Shown: positions 23,550 to 35,447, counted from the stretch's first letter. The stretch is DNA of 64,000 bases from Plasmodium malariae (GCF_900090045.1 NC_041784.1:472501-536500), one strand, 5' to 3'. Numbers and translations are program-made. Notes: generated by a model not told the origin, from the letters alone.

Positions 23550-24688
23550 CATGTATTTGCGGAAAGAGAGTAAAAAAAAAAAAAAAAAAAAAAAGAGCTT
23601 TGCAAAGTTCAATTATACATTCATATATGCTATATTACAAGCGAAATTGTTTTTTACCGCTACAATAATAACAATATAGTAATTGGTATATAAATATATA
23701 TAGGTACTATATCTTATCATAAATTAAAAAATCGCTACATATATATGTATATATATATATATATATATGTACAAAATAATGCTTTTTTATTTCCAAAGTA
23801 AACATATATAACAACAAAAAATATTGCAGTAGTAATATTTTTACGTTCTTATATTTACCACTTCCTTAAAGAGAATAACTGCACTGCCATTAAACTTAAC
23901 TAAATACATACATAGGTACGTACATACATATATATATACATATATATAACAAACATTACGTACATTCATAACAACGTGCATTTAACTAACACGTTTTAAA
24001 AGCCCACATGTTATCTTAACATTTTAGTGTGTACAATAATTTAAAAGGTGTTAATAAAAAAAAAAATAATAAAAAATACAAATCTTACTATATATATAGT
24101 GATTTACGATATTTACAAAAATATTTAAAAAAAAAAGATTCAATGACACAATCGTGTGTAAAACAAATACTACTAACTGAACTTATTCTTACAAGGAAAA
24201 ATTTTACCATTCAACTCTTACTCCTAATCTGGTAAGTATAGTTTTTTCAAAATATATAAAATAAACCCCTATCATTCGTTTCCTTGCTGTGTTCACTTTG
24301 TTTATCTTCATGCTATTTCTCATATTTACAAAAATAAGATGATGTTGTGAACAAAAGAAATAAATAAAACAAAACGAAATAAAGCAAAATAAAACAAAGC
24401 AAAATAAAACAAAGCAAAATAAAACAAAGCAAAATAAAACAAAGCAAAATAAAACAAAGCAAAATAAAACAAAGCAAAATAAAACAAAGCAAAATAAAAC
24501 AAAGCAAAATAAAACAAAATAAAACAAAATAAAATAAAATAAGAATATAATGAAAAATGATGAACGAGGAATAACGCAGGTACAAACTTCTTTTCCAAGA
24601 TATACACAGAAATTCTTTTCGTTTTATTTATTTTTCAAAAAGTTCATCAATAGAGATTTATTTTAACGAAAAAAAAGTGTTTGTATGA
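23160..24688 (+). CDS. Unrecognised small protein, three exons, 113 residues
   Basis: Proposed exons are 23160-23188, 24028-24231 and 24580-24688. Splice sites are AG/GTATTA..CATTTTAG and TG/GTAAGT..AACGCAG. The phases (2 then 1, twice) agree and the frame ends at TGA 24686-24688. Exon 1 encodes MEVKNSTFN. Exon 2 begins VYNNLKGVNKKK and contains a basic stretch (LRYLQKYLKKKD) and a hydrophobic helix (ILLTELILTRK, IQLLLLIW). Exon 3 continues in frame as YKLLFQDIHRNSFRFIYFS and ends EIYFNEKKVFV. The strong GTAAGTAT donor and in-frame coding texture of exon 3 are the main support; exon 1 is least sure. No family recognised. The second intron (24232-24579) is largely filled by a 15-bp minisatellite. 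Confidence 0.55.
24364..24530. repeat. 15-bp minisatellite, unit AAAGCAAAATAAAAC
   Basis: About eleven near-perfect tandem copies inside the proposed second intron of the 113-residue gene. The minus-strand Phe/Cys/Leu open frames across it are repeat artefacts. Confidence 0.95.
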
Positions 24689-25651
24689 TACAGTGTGATG
24701 AAGGACATACGTGAGAAATAAAGATGTTAAAAAGGAAAGGGAAAAAATGAAAATAAATTTATGTGGAAATTAAATAATATAATCAAATAACAACTCATAA
24801 AAATAACTTCAAAAAAAGAATGATGAAATAATTTCATATATAAAATAAAAAAAAAAAAAAAAAAAACATAAGAATTATACCTATATATTATAAATAGGAA
24901 AGGACTGCTTTGAAAAAGAAAAAAAAAGCATCGCATCAATGCAATTTTTTATTTGATGAAATGTTAAAATAGTTAACTGTTGTTAAGTTATATATTGTGA
25001 AGACTATTCTGGGTTTGTAAAATATAAACACACTTCATAAAAATTTTGCGCTAATTTTGGTTCTCCATTGTTCTGATATGTTTTGGAGTGTAAGCCTAGC
25101 ATTTGTTTCTTTTCTTTTTTAAATTCGTGTACATAAATACATACATACATACATACATACATACATAAATACATACATACATAAATACATACATAAATAC
25201 ATACATACATAAATAAATACACACATAAATAAATACATACATACATAAATAAATACATACATAAATACATACATACATAAATACATACATACATAAATAA
25301 ATACATACATACATACATAAATAAATACATACATAAATACATACATATATATATCACGCCCATGTACCGTTTATGTGGAGCGTTCTACTGACAAGGGGAG
25401 CGCGTGATACTCGAAAGAGTAGAAGTTATATAATGAAAAAAAAAAAAAAAAAAAAAAAAAAACTGCTAAATCTCCATCTTGTAAAGGCACCAATTTTTAA
25501 AGAAATTACTCATGTATGTAAATCTTTCCTTGTAATTATTAACATTATATAGTAGCTTATAGGACTCATTTTACCAGATTACATTTATGTATTTCATTTT
25601 ATTTTACATAAAAGCATAAATTATCTATTTGTAAAATATGTAGAAACTAAA
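24689..25651. other. Intergenic region with a short GC-richer island
   Basis: This lies between the stop of the 113-residue gene and the ATG of the RAP gene, so it should include the RAP promoter. It holds poly(A) runs, a tetranucleotide array (25130-25350), and a GC-richer stretch at about 25352-25430. A minus-strand open segment of normal composition occupies 25004-25130 (MLGLHSKTYQNNGEPKLAQ..., ending in TAG). I cannot join it to other exons. Confidence 0.5.
25130..25350. repeat. (CATA)n / AATACATA tetranucleotide array
   Basis: About 220 bases of CATA units broken at intervals by AATA. All minus-strand frames read as Met-Tyr-Val-Cys-Ile repeats, which is not evidence for a protein. Confidence 0.9.
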
Positions 25652-25896
25652 ATGATTTTAAAAAACCTACTCAATCAAGCCATAACAATATGGGAAAAAA
25701 AAAAAAAAAACATATTTAAATTCAGCATTTGTGAATATAAATTCATTGAAAAAAAAAATTTTGCATGTATATATGAGCATGATCTAAAACATGAGAGCCC
25801 AAAAATAAATAGTAAAAAGGAACAATTTGTGCAGCTAAAACACTCCGATAGTGCCACCAAGTTAGTGCCACGAATTGTAAATAAAATGACTGATAA

Positions 25897-25956
<60 letters not shown>

Positions 25957-28900
25957 GTATGTGTGTTCATATGTTATGTTTATTCCTTTGCGCACACTAT
26001 CGAATAATGCCTGTGACTGAAGTAGCTTCCTTGTCAAAACAGTTGCATAATTATGATGTAACTCTTATAAAATATGTGTTTTGCTAAAAAAAGGAAGCAA
26101 AGTAAAGGCATAACGTGATAATGTACAACATAAAACATAACAACATAACAACATAACAACATAACAACATAACAACATAACAACATAACAACATAACAAC
26201 ATAACAACATAACAACTTATTCACAATGTGCTTATATATAACATGATTGACACGTGAAAGGCCTCTTCTTTTTTAAAAGCTTCTTACGTTATGTACTTTT
26301 AATTTTACTGTTCGAGCAGGTTTGAGATCAATGGAATACAAAAGGCAAATAACTGGCCGAGGAAAAAAAGTTCGAAAAAAAAGAATGAACTGTACCTTTT
26401 TCTTCACAAAAAAAATAATAAGAATGTAAATTTGCACGAATTAAATATTGTTATAACAAAGAAAATAGGTAACATGCAAAATATCAATGAAGTATATAAA
26501 TTTATTTATTATAACAAAGATGTGTTAGTACCCATAAATTACGTGGTATGTTTGTATAAAATATACAAATTAATAAAAAAAAATGATTATAAAATAATTA
26601 ATTCTGACTTATACATAAATTATAGTATTATAAATGAACATATAAATATAGACGAATTAAATAATATCACAGGCTTAAACGAAGTGAACGACTACAACGA
26701 ATTATATAATAACATGTACATGAAGAGGAAAAGAAAAAATGAAAGAAGAGGAAAAAATGAAGGAAAAGGAATAAATGAAAGTAGAAAAAATGAAAGAATA
26801 GGAAATAATGAAGGAAAAGGAATAAATGAAAGAAAAGACATAAATGAAGAAAAAGAAATAAATGAAAGAAAAGGGATAAATGAACTAAATCAATACGAAG
26901 AGGAAAGGATTTATACGTGTCAAGTTAAAAAAAAGAATAACTTGGATAATTATTACACTTACTCATGTAACAACGCGTACTGCCTAGATTACAACAATGA
27001 CATACTGCAGTATGTACTAGAAAGGATAAATAAAAATTATTTTATAAAAAAATTGACATATAGGCATGTATCTAATTTGCTATTTTCTCTGATTAATATA
27101 AAATACTACAATTTAGCTACCTATTTAATATATATAAAACATATAAACAATATGTACGTTCACCTGTCATCGCAAGCAATATCTAACATTATTTATTCCT
27201 ATTCATTAATATTTACTTTTTATTCTATTGATTTTACCACAAATTATAAAAATTATGCATACAAGTTTTACTCAATTGTAGACAGTAATGTAAGATCTCA
27301 ATTAGAAAAGGATAGCATAAACTTCATGTTTTTACTACTTAGTAGACGCTTGTGTTTTATGGTGGTGAAACATTTCAATAGGTATGCATGTGGTCAGTAT
27401 GATATCAATAGCTTTTACAGTGGAAATCTATCTAATTTAGAGCACTTGAACGAAAAGGAAAAAGGAAAAGAAAGAGAAATGGAAAATGAAAAAGAAGAGG
27501 AAAATGGGAAAGAAAACAAAAAGAGAAATAAGAAGGAAAATGAAAGAGAAAAAACAAAACAGAATGAAAAAAAACTTAATGCACTTGATGACCTTGCAAA
27601 GTATGAAAATAAAAAAATTTTTCAAGAATTTTTTGTCTTTTTATGGAGCATGTCAAAGATAAAAATAAATAATGTCTACCTTGATCTGTTGTATTATATT
27701 ATACATAAAAATAGGAAAAGTTTCTTTTTACAATTAAATGAAAAAGATATATGTAATCTGATTCAGTCAATGAGTTTATATTATCCCATTAAAAAATTAA
27801 GAGAAATGTGTAAAGAATACATAAGCTGTAATATATCTCTGACAAATGGAAAGACATACTTTACATTTCATTATGATGACTTTTTAAAAAGTACTCTACT
27901 TCTTAGCATTGTGCATATAAAAAAATATAATTATCATCACTATTCAATCATTTTTAAGTGTATTAAAAATTTGCAAAATTTTCTCATCATGAACAATTGT
28001 ATTACACATTACATAGAACCGTATGGTAACAACGGCAATACTGTGCAAAATGAGAATAGGAAACACGAATTTTCACCGTTTAATAATAAATACATACAAG
28101 AGGAAAGAGAAGGAGCTCAATTCATGCTCGACACTATCCTCACAGACGACATTACCATTTGTGGAGCTTATATAAACGATTGCACAGAGATGAACAAAAG
28201 ATACCTTCACCTAGAATCATGTAATGACAAATTTTATGATATATTCCTTTCAGAAAAGAACCCAGTATTTAAACAGGATAACAGTAATGGTAGTAATAGT
28301 AGTTACAGCAGTAGTAGTTACAGCAGTAGTAGTTACAGCAGTAGTAGTTACAGCAGTAGTAGTTACAGCAATAGTAGTTACAGCAATAGTAGTTACAGCA
28401 ATAGTAGTTACAGCAATAGTAGTTACAATAATAATGGTCATAATAATGGTAGTAATAACAAATTAGTTATTTTAAGAAGAGAAGAAAAAAGAAAGGACGT
28501 GCTAGATAGGGAAAAGATACACTCAATTAAAAATATTCTAAAAAAGTTAACAACAATTACTGTAAAAAATTTACTTATAAAATTAAGAAATGAAAGGGAA
28601 TATGATAATGTGAATAATCGAAATATTAACTATTGCAAAAATAATCCTTCCTTAAACTTACAATATCTTTCTGTATATTTATACAATTTAACGCATATGA
28701 ACCCATTTTATGTAAATAATGAACTCAAATTACAATTGTGCAATTTAATTATTTCCTTTTTAGAGAAAAAAATAAAATTCGTCCTTTTCCTTGATGACAA
28801 AACAGAAAAATATATGAATATAAAATTGGCATATGATGAAATATTACAGAGATATTATGATATTTTAGTGTGCTTAAGCAATATTAATTATTCATTAAAT

Positions 28901-30637
28901 AAAAGTAAAATTATTAACGAGTCCATAATTGTGTACTCTTCTGTGTACTTTCACAAATTGTACCAATTGTTTTATAAATTTTACAAACAAACCTTAAATT
29001 TGAATTATTTTTTTAATTTAGTTCAAAAAATAAACGAAAGGATATTGTCTATTTATAACTGGACCTTTTCGCACACAAATGTTGCTTTTATGCCTTTATT
29101 TAGTTTAATAAATTATAATTATTTGTACATTTTATGTAAAACGGGTAGTAGTACCGGTAGTAGTACTAGTAGTAATACCAGTAGTAGTACTAGTAGTAAT
29201 ACCAGTAGTAGTACTAGTAGTAGTAGCAATAGCAGCAACCACAGCGGTAATGGTTACTCATTTCTACTTTTAAAAAAAATGCTCTTGCCGATAACCTTAT
29301 ATAATAACATGACTATGAACCAACTTCGTTTGATTTTAAAACTTCTCACCAGTTATTATATGTCTTCTGTTTTTAGAGCAAATGTGGATCACAGTCCTTA
29401 TACACTTGAATATAATCATGATGATATATTAACCTGTATGTATAGCATGTGCTTGATAATAACAAACATATATTACAACACAACAAAGAACAAAACTTGT
29501 TATTTAGACAAGGAGGATAAATTGGGAAAGGCAAAATATGACCATGTTCATTTTTACATAAGTGTTGCTATTAAATTGTTAAAAAGTTATTTCTACCAGT
29601 TGTACTGTATAAAAAGTAGTAATATAAAAAAATATATTTTAACAAATTTAAAGAATGATGAAGTTATTATGAAATTTTATACCTTTTATTTATTTGTAAA
29701 AATTAATATGGACAACAATTTTTTGTACAATAGGAATTTTATTAAACAGTATATAAATGATAAAGAGTTTTCCAAAAAGGAATTTTATTTTTTAGAAAAG
29801 CTCCTGTCAAGCTTTTCAGAACAAGAGAAGGAAATGCAGCTCAAGGGAGGAACAACGAAAGGAGTTGCCAAAGGTATTCATTTGAAAGACAACAAAAACG
29901 GTATGCATAAAGACATAATAAAAAGTACGGATGAAAGAATATGCGAAAATATTAAACAAGCTGTCAGTACCACCCCAAGTGAGTGCTGTAATGTGGAAAT
30001 TACAGATGAGAATAACAAATACATGTACCGTTCATATATAAATACTATATACAATAAAAATTATTCACCAAATGAAAATTTGGATATTTTTTATTTATTA
30101 CAAAAAAATATTCATCCAAATGAAATAAGAATGAACAAAGAAAATTTAAAATTTTTAAGGAAGAATAACCATGCTTCACCCGATCTTTTTAATGAATGTG
30201 TTAACAAAGAAGTGAAAAAAGTGGAGGAACATGTTTTCTCAACATTTAAACAAATAAATAGTTCAAAGTCTCATATAAAATTATATGAATATATAAAATA
30301 TATTTTGCGAATGAAAAAAAATGGACAGAAAGAGAATTTTAATATAAAGAATGAGTATATAATTAATATAAACAATATTCAATTTATAGTAGATATTTAT
30401 GATGAATATACAAACACAATATTTGAAATTGACGGAGTTAGCCACTATACAAAACAATATGTATCAATCAAGTCATCGGACTCTTTGAACTTCTTTTATA
30501 ATTATAAATCATATTATATTTTTAAACATTTGATATTAAGTAAATACTACAACATAGTCCATTTACCTCTGCATGATAGTAAGTTGTGCAAGAACATAAT
30601 ATACAACTACTATAACAACGGTGATGCTAAATTTTAA
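25652..30637 (+). CDS. RAP-domain protein, probable organellar RNA-binding factor (two exons)
   Basis: Exon 1 is 25652-25896 and exon 2 is 26320-30637, joined through an intron GTATAT..GAGCAG with matching phase (AA/G = Lys), giving 1520 residues. The C-terminal 90 residues form a RAP domain (about 1425-1505): FIVDIYDEYTNTIFEIDGVS, then HY, then FKHLILSKYYNIVHLPLHD. Upstream are many Ile/Leu/Asn/Tyr-rich helical segments of the type seen in apicomplexan helical-repeat RAP proteins (for example MQNINEVYKFIYYNKDVLV). These act on mitochondrial or plastid RNA, notably fragmented rRNA, in related parasites. Low-complexity insertions include a charged Asn-Glu-Arg-Lys block near 225-270, a Ser-Ser-Tyr-Ser array near 736-785 and a Ser/Thr array near 1023-1055. 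The N-terminus (MILKNLLNQAITIW) could be a targeting signal; the compartment is inferred. Confidence 0.85.
25897..25952. repeat. (TA)n microsatellite at the 5' end of the RAP-gene intron
   Basis: A pure TA run starting immediately at the proposed GT donor of the intron 25897-26319. Confidence 0.85.
26128..26215. repeat. 8-bp minisatellite, unit CATAACAA
   Basis: About eleven tandem copies inside the RAP-gene intron, 100 bases upstream of the proposed acceptor. Confidence 0.95.
28284..28433 (+). repeat. Coding 12-bp repeat (Ser-Ser-Tyr-Ser/Asn)
   Basis: A 12-bp unit AGTAGTTACAGC/AGTAGTTACAAT repeated about ten times in frame within the RAP gene, encoding SSYS and SSYN units. The first copies carry AGC (Ser) and later ones AAT (Asn), suggesting block expansion. 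The complementary-frame open reading frames here are shadows. Confidence 0.95.
29144..29240 (+). repeat. Coding AGTAGTACC-type Ser/Thr repeat
   Basis: In-frame AGTAGTAC(C/T) units in the RAP gene encode Ser-Ser-Thr and Ser-Ser-Asn-Thr repeats, flanked by well-structured sequence on both sides. Confidence 0.9.
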
Positions 30638-31913
30638 TAAAAAAAAAAAAAAAATATGAACAGAAATATTTATTCAGTGGAAAATTCATTTTAGCTAGTT
30701 GTTCAAACTTTTCCTTGTTTCCTTCGCATTGGTATACATATACATACATATATACATATATATATATGTATGTATATATGTACATATGTGCACATTTATG
30801 AATGTTTTTGTTTATGTGTAGGCAAATGCCATAATTCTTCTTGCCACATAGAACTAAAGAATATATATTAATAATGACATATTAAATGTATTAAGTACTG
30901 TTAATTTTCCCTTTATTTTGATCTTATTTTACGAAATAATTTGCCACAATTTGACATATTTGCATTTAGCTTTTTATTATATTCATTTTTTTTCCATTTT
31001 TTTTTTATTGCAAGTTCAGGCATTAATTTTTTAATTTTTAAAATTATTAAATATTAGTTTTTACTTTTTATTTGTTATTTCTTCTTCCTAATTTTCATTT
31101 GTTAATTTTACTTTTTAATTTTTAATTGTTAATTTCCCTTATTTTCTTACATTTAACTGATGTTCTATAAGCTTCTTAATTTGTTATTCTTTTTTTTTTT
31201 TTTTTTTTTATATATGTGAATTTATTTAAATATATCTTTGCTGTTTTTTATTTGCTTCCATTCAACAACTGCTAACCATTTATTTTCGTGCATTTTTTTT
31301 TCTTCTCCATATTGCTAGTTTATATAACTTTTTGCAAATATCAAATGATTAAAAATAATTTGTTCTGTGTTTTATTTTACAAATAAGTTATGTATAAATT
31401 TAGTTCATGTTGTATGCACTTTTCGAAATGTGTGATATAGAGAAGGCAGAATTGTGTTAGTATCCTGACCTTTTCTGTATTCCATTTTAAAGTTCTATTT
31501 GTTCATGCAAATAAGCATATATATATATATATATATGTACATGTATACATGTGTGTACAGCATTTTTAGTGGACACTACCCACTATTTTTTATTCTGGCA
31601 CCTAAATTAATGATTCCAATGGAGAAATTTTAATTAAAATTTTTTTAAAACTGTAAAATTTTTTGCGAATATGTAATACACACACACACACACACATAAA
31701 AACTACTTCATTGTGTGCTAATTCAATTAAAAAAAATTTTAAAAACATTAAACTAAAAAAACTGAAAAACAGGCATTCTTAAATAACCAGCAAAAAAAAA
31801 AAAAGAAAAGAATCATTTTAGCTTTATACCGTATTTCCTTACATTTTGTACATTATTTCACAAACATTTGTTTTTATATTAGTATCAATTTTTATTTATT
31901 TCTTCATTTATAG
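30638..31913. other. Convergent 3' intergenic region
   Basis: This lies between the stops of the RAP gene (plus) and the GINS-like gene (minus). It holds T-rich stretches, short (AT)n tracts and a small (CA)n at 31679-31696. I see nothing gene-like. Confidence 0.65.
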
Positions 31914-33312
31914 CTAATCTTTTAAAATTTTGGCCCATTCACATTTTTGTAAGTCTAATGCCTTATCTTCAAAAACACTTACTTTAAGCCCAGCCGGATA
32001 AAAAACATTTCTCACTCGTTGATCATTCTCCATTCCATCATAATTTAAATCTTCTATAATTAAATCGTTCAAAAAACATACAGTGAATTTCTGTTAAGAA
32101 AAATGAAAGAAAATACATATGTTTTCTATTGTGCTTTTTCATAAGTGCTACGCATTTCGTACATATAAACTCGAGATTTTTCTATTAATAAAACTTTTTT
32201 CAAAAATGAAAAAAAAGAAAAAAAAAAAAGAAAAGTATGTGGAAAAATTTATGTTCAAATGTAAATTATGAATAAGGCTCAAAAACGGGTGGAATAAAAT
32301 AAAAAAGTTTAACGTTTTGTAACTTGGACTTAGTTCTTTCACTCCTGATATTCTATAAAAAAAAAAAAAAAAAAAAAAAAAACGATGAAAGCTTATCCTC
32401 ACATATATGTAATATGTAATATATATAAAAGAATATATAATAATAAGTAAAAATCACTGTAATTTTTTCTATATATACTTCACAATATCTTTGCAGTTCT
32501 TTTTTCTCGTCTTCGTTAAGTCTTTGTATAATATTCGGGTGTATAGAGTTTATTAAACCATTCACATTTATGGCTAATTCTAATATAAGTTTATTTCTAA
32601 AATTTCTATAAAGTAAACGAAAAGATTTTATTATTATGAATTAATCATTTTTTACATATTCATTTATTTTTAATTTATATGGCTGCATCTTAAGTTTGCT
32701 GAGTGCTACTTTACAATCTATTAATTTTTGGTTAATGTATTTTTTTTAGTTTAACATGTATTCGTTTAAAAGCTTAGATGATTGGGAAAATAGTACAGCA
32801 TAGTATTCACATCTCAATTTAATTGTCAGCTTTTCTTTTCTTTGATTTTCATCATTCATTGAGCCAGTAAAGTTAATTAATTTCCTTAAAAAAAAGGGGA
32901 AAATAGGAAAAGGGCAGTAATGGAAACATAAAATAGTGAAAAAATAAAATAATGAAAACATAGCAAAATGGAATAATGAGCACATTTTATGATAACGTAA
33001 CAAATACACTTAATAAAAGGTATATGAAAAAAGGTAAAAAAATAAAATATGCAAAGAGAAAAAAACAAACAAACAATTAACTATATATTTTATGAAGACG
33101 GAAAAATTTTGTCTAATCATATAATTAAACTAAACTAGAAGCATCATGATCAAGTGTTACTCTGCGTAAATTTTGTATTGTTCAAAATATCCTTTCAGTT
33201 CTAAATAAGCTTTTTTCATAGTCTCTGTTGGGAATGTTTGAATTCTGTTACTTATCTGTTCTTCCCTAAATATAAAGGGTAATATTTCTAAACAAGGAGA
33301 TTTTATCGACAT
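31914..33312 (-). CDS. Four-exon protein resembling GINS subunit PSF1
   Basis: Proposed exons, in transcript order, are 33161-33312, 32756-32884, 32479-32605 and 31914-32090. The donors are GTAACA, GTTAAA and GTATAT; the acceptors end TTTTTAAG, TTTATAG and CTTAACAG. All phases agree and give 194 residues, close to the 190-210 of PSF1 in other eukaryotes. Residues 20-45 (RIQTFPTETMKKAYLELKGY) match the pattern of the PSF1 N-terminus. A middle segment (KLRCEYYAVLF) and a later LNEDEKKELQRYCE resemble the helical A domain. The C-terminal GLKVSVFED is like the small B domain of GINS proteins, though that domain seems short. GINS joins MCM and Cdc45 in the replicative helicase. Similarity is by eye only; the GTTAAA donor is weak and another small helical protein remains possible. 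Confidence 0.5.
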
Positions 33313-34195
33313 TTTTTTTTTTTTTTTTTCTCGCAAAATTCGAAGTTGTAAAAGAAAAAATTAAGAGAGAAAACAAGAAAAAATGTATGGGAAATACTAT
33401 GAAAAAAGCGAAGGGGAAAATTGAAAGAAAAACTACGAGAAAAATAGAAATAAAAATCAGTGTAAAAGTTGACGTAAAAAATTCAGTGAGAAGATCGTTT
33501 GCTTCAATTTAATACAGCTAAACATATTTCTAGAAAACAATAAGGAAAAAGGAAAAAAAAAAAATAGGAAAGATATAAAGAAAAATATAACAAAATAAAG
33601 CAAAATATAGCAAGATAAAGCAAAATATAGCAAGATAAAGCAAAATATAGCAAGATAAAGCAAAATATAGCACAATGAAACAAAATTTAGCAAAATGAAG
33701 CAAAATAAAAGGAGGGGCGAAAGAAAATAGTAAAACTGATAATCCCAAAAGAGCAAAATGGGAAACAAGGCGATAGTAATAATGTTATTTAGTACACATA
33801 TTTATTAATAATATTAATAAAAAATTGATAAAAGTGTAAAATATGTAAGCTTGACAAAATGTCTTGAAATATTTCCTTGCTTGTTCATTAAAGTGTATTC
33901 TCCTTAAGATATAAAAATTTTATATCACCAAAAAAGAGGCAAAAAAAAAAAAAAAATTAAAAAAGAAGAAATAAAAATTAAAAGATAACATTACATAAAA
34001 TTAAATAAATTAATATAAAATAATATAAAACATATTAAAATATTTTTTTCTTTCAAATTATTTCACATTACATTTTAACTAATTAAAAAAATTTAAATAA
34101 AGAAGACATTTAATATTAACATATATACACTAATTATATGTGAAATTCTCTTCGAGCAGCTTCTTTTATTTACCTACATAATAACTACCGTCGAA
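33313..34195. other. Divergent promoter region
   Basis: The region separates the GINS-like gene (minus) from the 70-residue gene (plus), so both promoters should lie here. An 18-T run sits directly at the GINS-like ATG. A 20-bp minisatellite occupies about 33590-33705. No coding signal. Confidence 0.6.
33590..33705. repeat. 20-bp minisatellite, unit GCAAAATATAGCAAGATAAA
   Basis: About four good copies followed by diverged ones. It lies in the divergent region between the GINS-like and 70-residue genes. Confidence 0.9.
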
Positions 34196-35447
34196 ATGAA
34201 GAACGATGATGTTATACTTTTTTATTTTTTATTTTTTGCATTCAACTGTTTTGCTTATTAACTTGTGATCCCTCATTACGAATGTTTAAATTTAGACCTA
34301 TATCTATTTTGATTTCTTTTTCGCTTTGCCTTCTATTTCGCTTTGCCTTCTATTTCGCTTTGCCTTCTATTTTGCTTTGCCTTCTTTTTCGCCTTGCCTT
34401 TTTTTTCGCTTTGCCTTTTTTTTCGCTTTGCCTTTTTTTTCGCTTTCCTTTCTTCTTTGCTTTATTATATTTTTTTTATATTTCTTCATCTTTTTTGTTT
34501 AATTTTTTTTTTTTTTTTCAGACAACTTGGAAAGAAAAAGATTGTATTGAGCAAATTTATTCGATAGTCGATGGTATTGAAAAAGTTAAAAAAAAAAATA
34601 AATAAATGAACACACGTACATTTTGTAAAAATTCACATGTATATATAATGGGCTTTTTTTAATGTACTTTTTAATTGTTAAAAAATGAGACGTTTTGAGG
34701 AATAAGAAGTATTCTAACAATGAGGTAAATTAAAAAAAAAGAAAATAAAGACGAATATGGAAATAAAAATGTGGAAGGAAAGACTAAAATAAAGACGAAA
34801 ATATAAATGAATGTGGAAGTAAAAACAAAAATAAAATTGAAAATAAAAACGTGATTAAAAATAAAAATAAAAACAAATGACTAAATACACCAGGAAATAT
34901 TATAAAAGATGAAATTTTATGTTTTATCAAAAGAATCTACCTCTGAATAATTTACTTATAATACAAATCCGTACACTGCCACTTATAACATAGCCTAACA
35001 TTGTATATTTATAATTTTAATTTCCTCATCTTTTGGTATTATTCCTTTCTTATATTTAGATAAATCAGTGGTCAAATATAATTTGCGAAGCGTGTATGAA
35101 TTTTTTGTACTCCAAAATGCTTCCTCAAAAATACATAAGTAGACATGCATTTAATTTGAAAAAATAGAAATATGCTAGCGAAATTTTACATTTTAATGAA
35201 AAAAAAAAAAAAAAAAAAATAGTTTTCACTGTATTATTTATTATTTATCGAATTGTGTGTATCATTAATATATTATTTATTCTTGATGTTCAATTTGAAC
35301 AGTTCTCTTACCCCAACGTTTATATCTATCCATAAGTCTATATATGTACGTTTGTTTTACTTTGATTTTCCCTTTTTCAGTAAGTTGCTATATTTTAAAA
35401 AACACGAAAACGGAAACAACACTTCGATTTTCGACCTACTGGGATAA
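34196..35447 (+). CDS. Unrecognised 70-residue protein in four small exons
   Basis: Proposed exons are 34196-34210, 34522-34573, 35060-35138 and 35381-35447. Acceptors are strong: TTTTTTTTTTCAG, CTTATATTTAG and CCCTTTTTCAG. Donors are GTTATA, GTATTG and GTAGAC. Phases are 0, 1 and 2 and the frame stays open to TAA 35445-35447. The product starts MKNDDTTWKEKDCIEQIYSI and ends KKHENGNNTSIFDLLG. Exon 3 reads KSVVKYNLRSVYEFFVLQNA, which is ordinary protein texture. Exon 1 (five codons, poor donor) is the least certain. The other frame through exons 3 and 4 is also open, so the frame rests on phase and composition. No family recognised. Confidence 0.45.
34315..34445. repeat. 17-bp minisatellite, core TTTCGCTTTGCCTTCTA
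   Basis: About seven copies, drifting to TTTTTTTCGCTTTGCC at the right. It lies within the proposed first intron of the 70-residue gene and forms a pyrimidine-rich stretch upstream of the exon 2 acceptor. Confidence 0.9.

Noticed and set aside
24204..24607. Phe/Cys/Leu-rich minus-strand frames
   Set aside because: They are translations of the 15-bp minisatellite in the intron of the 113-residue gene.
26432..26434. TTG as the start of the RAP protein
   Set aside because: It is an internal Leu; the frame continues upstream to a splice acceptor at 26319 that joins an ATG-containing exon in phase.
28224..28466. Val-Val-Thr-Ala repeat frame and its minus-strand counterpart
   Set aside because: Both are shadows of the Ser-Ser-Tyr-Ser coding repeat in the RAP gene.
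32606..32755. Possible coding continuation inside intron 2 of the GINS-like gene (QKLIDCKVALSKLKMQPY)
   Set aside because: It is interrupted by an in-frame TAA and ends without a phase-compatible donor for the next exon; skipping it as a 150-base intron gives a consistent product. The weak GTTAAA donor leaves some doubt.
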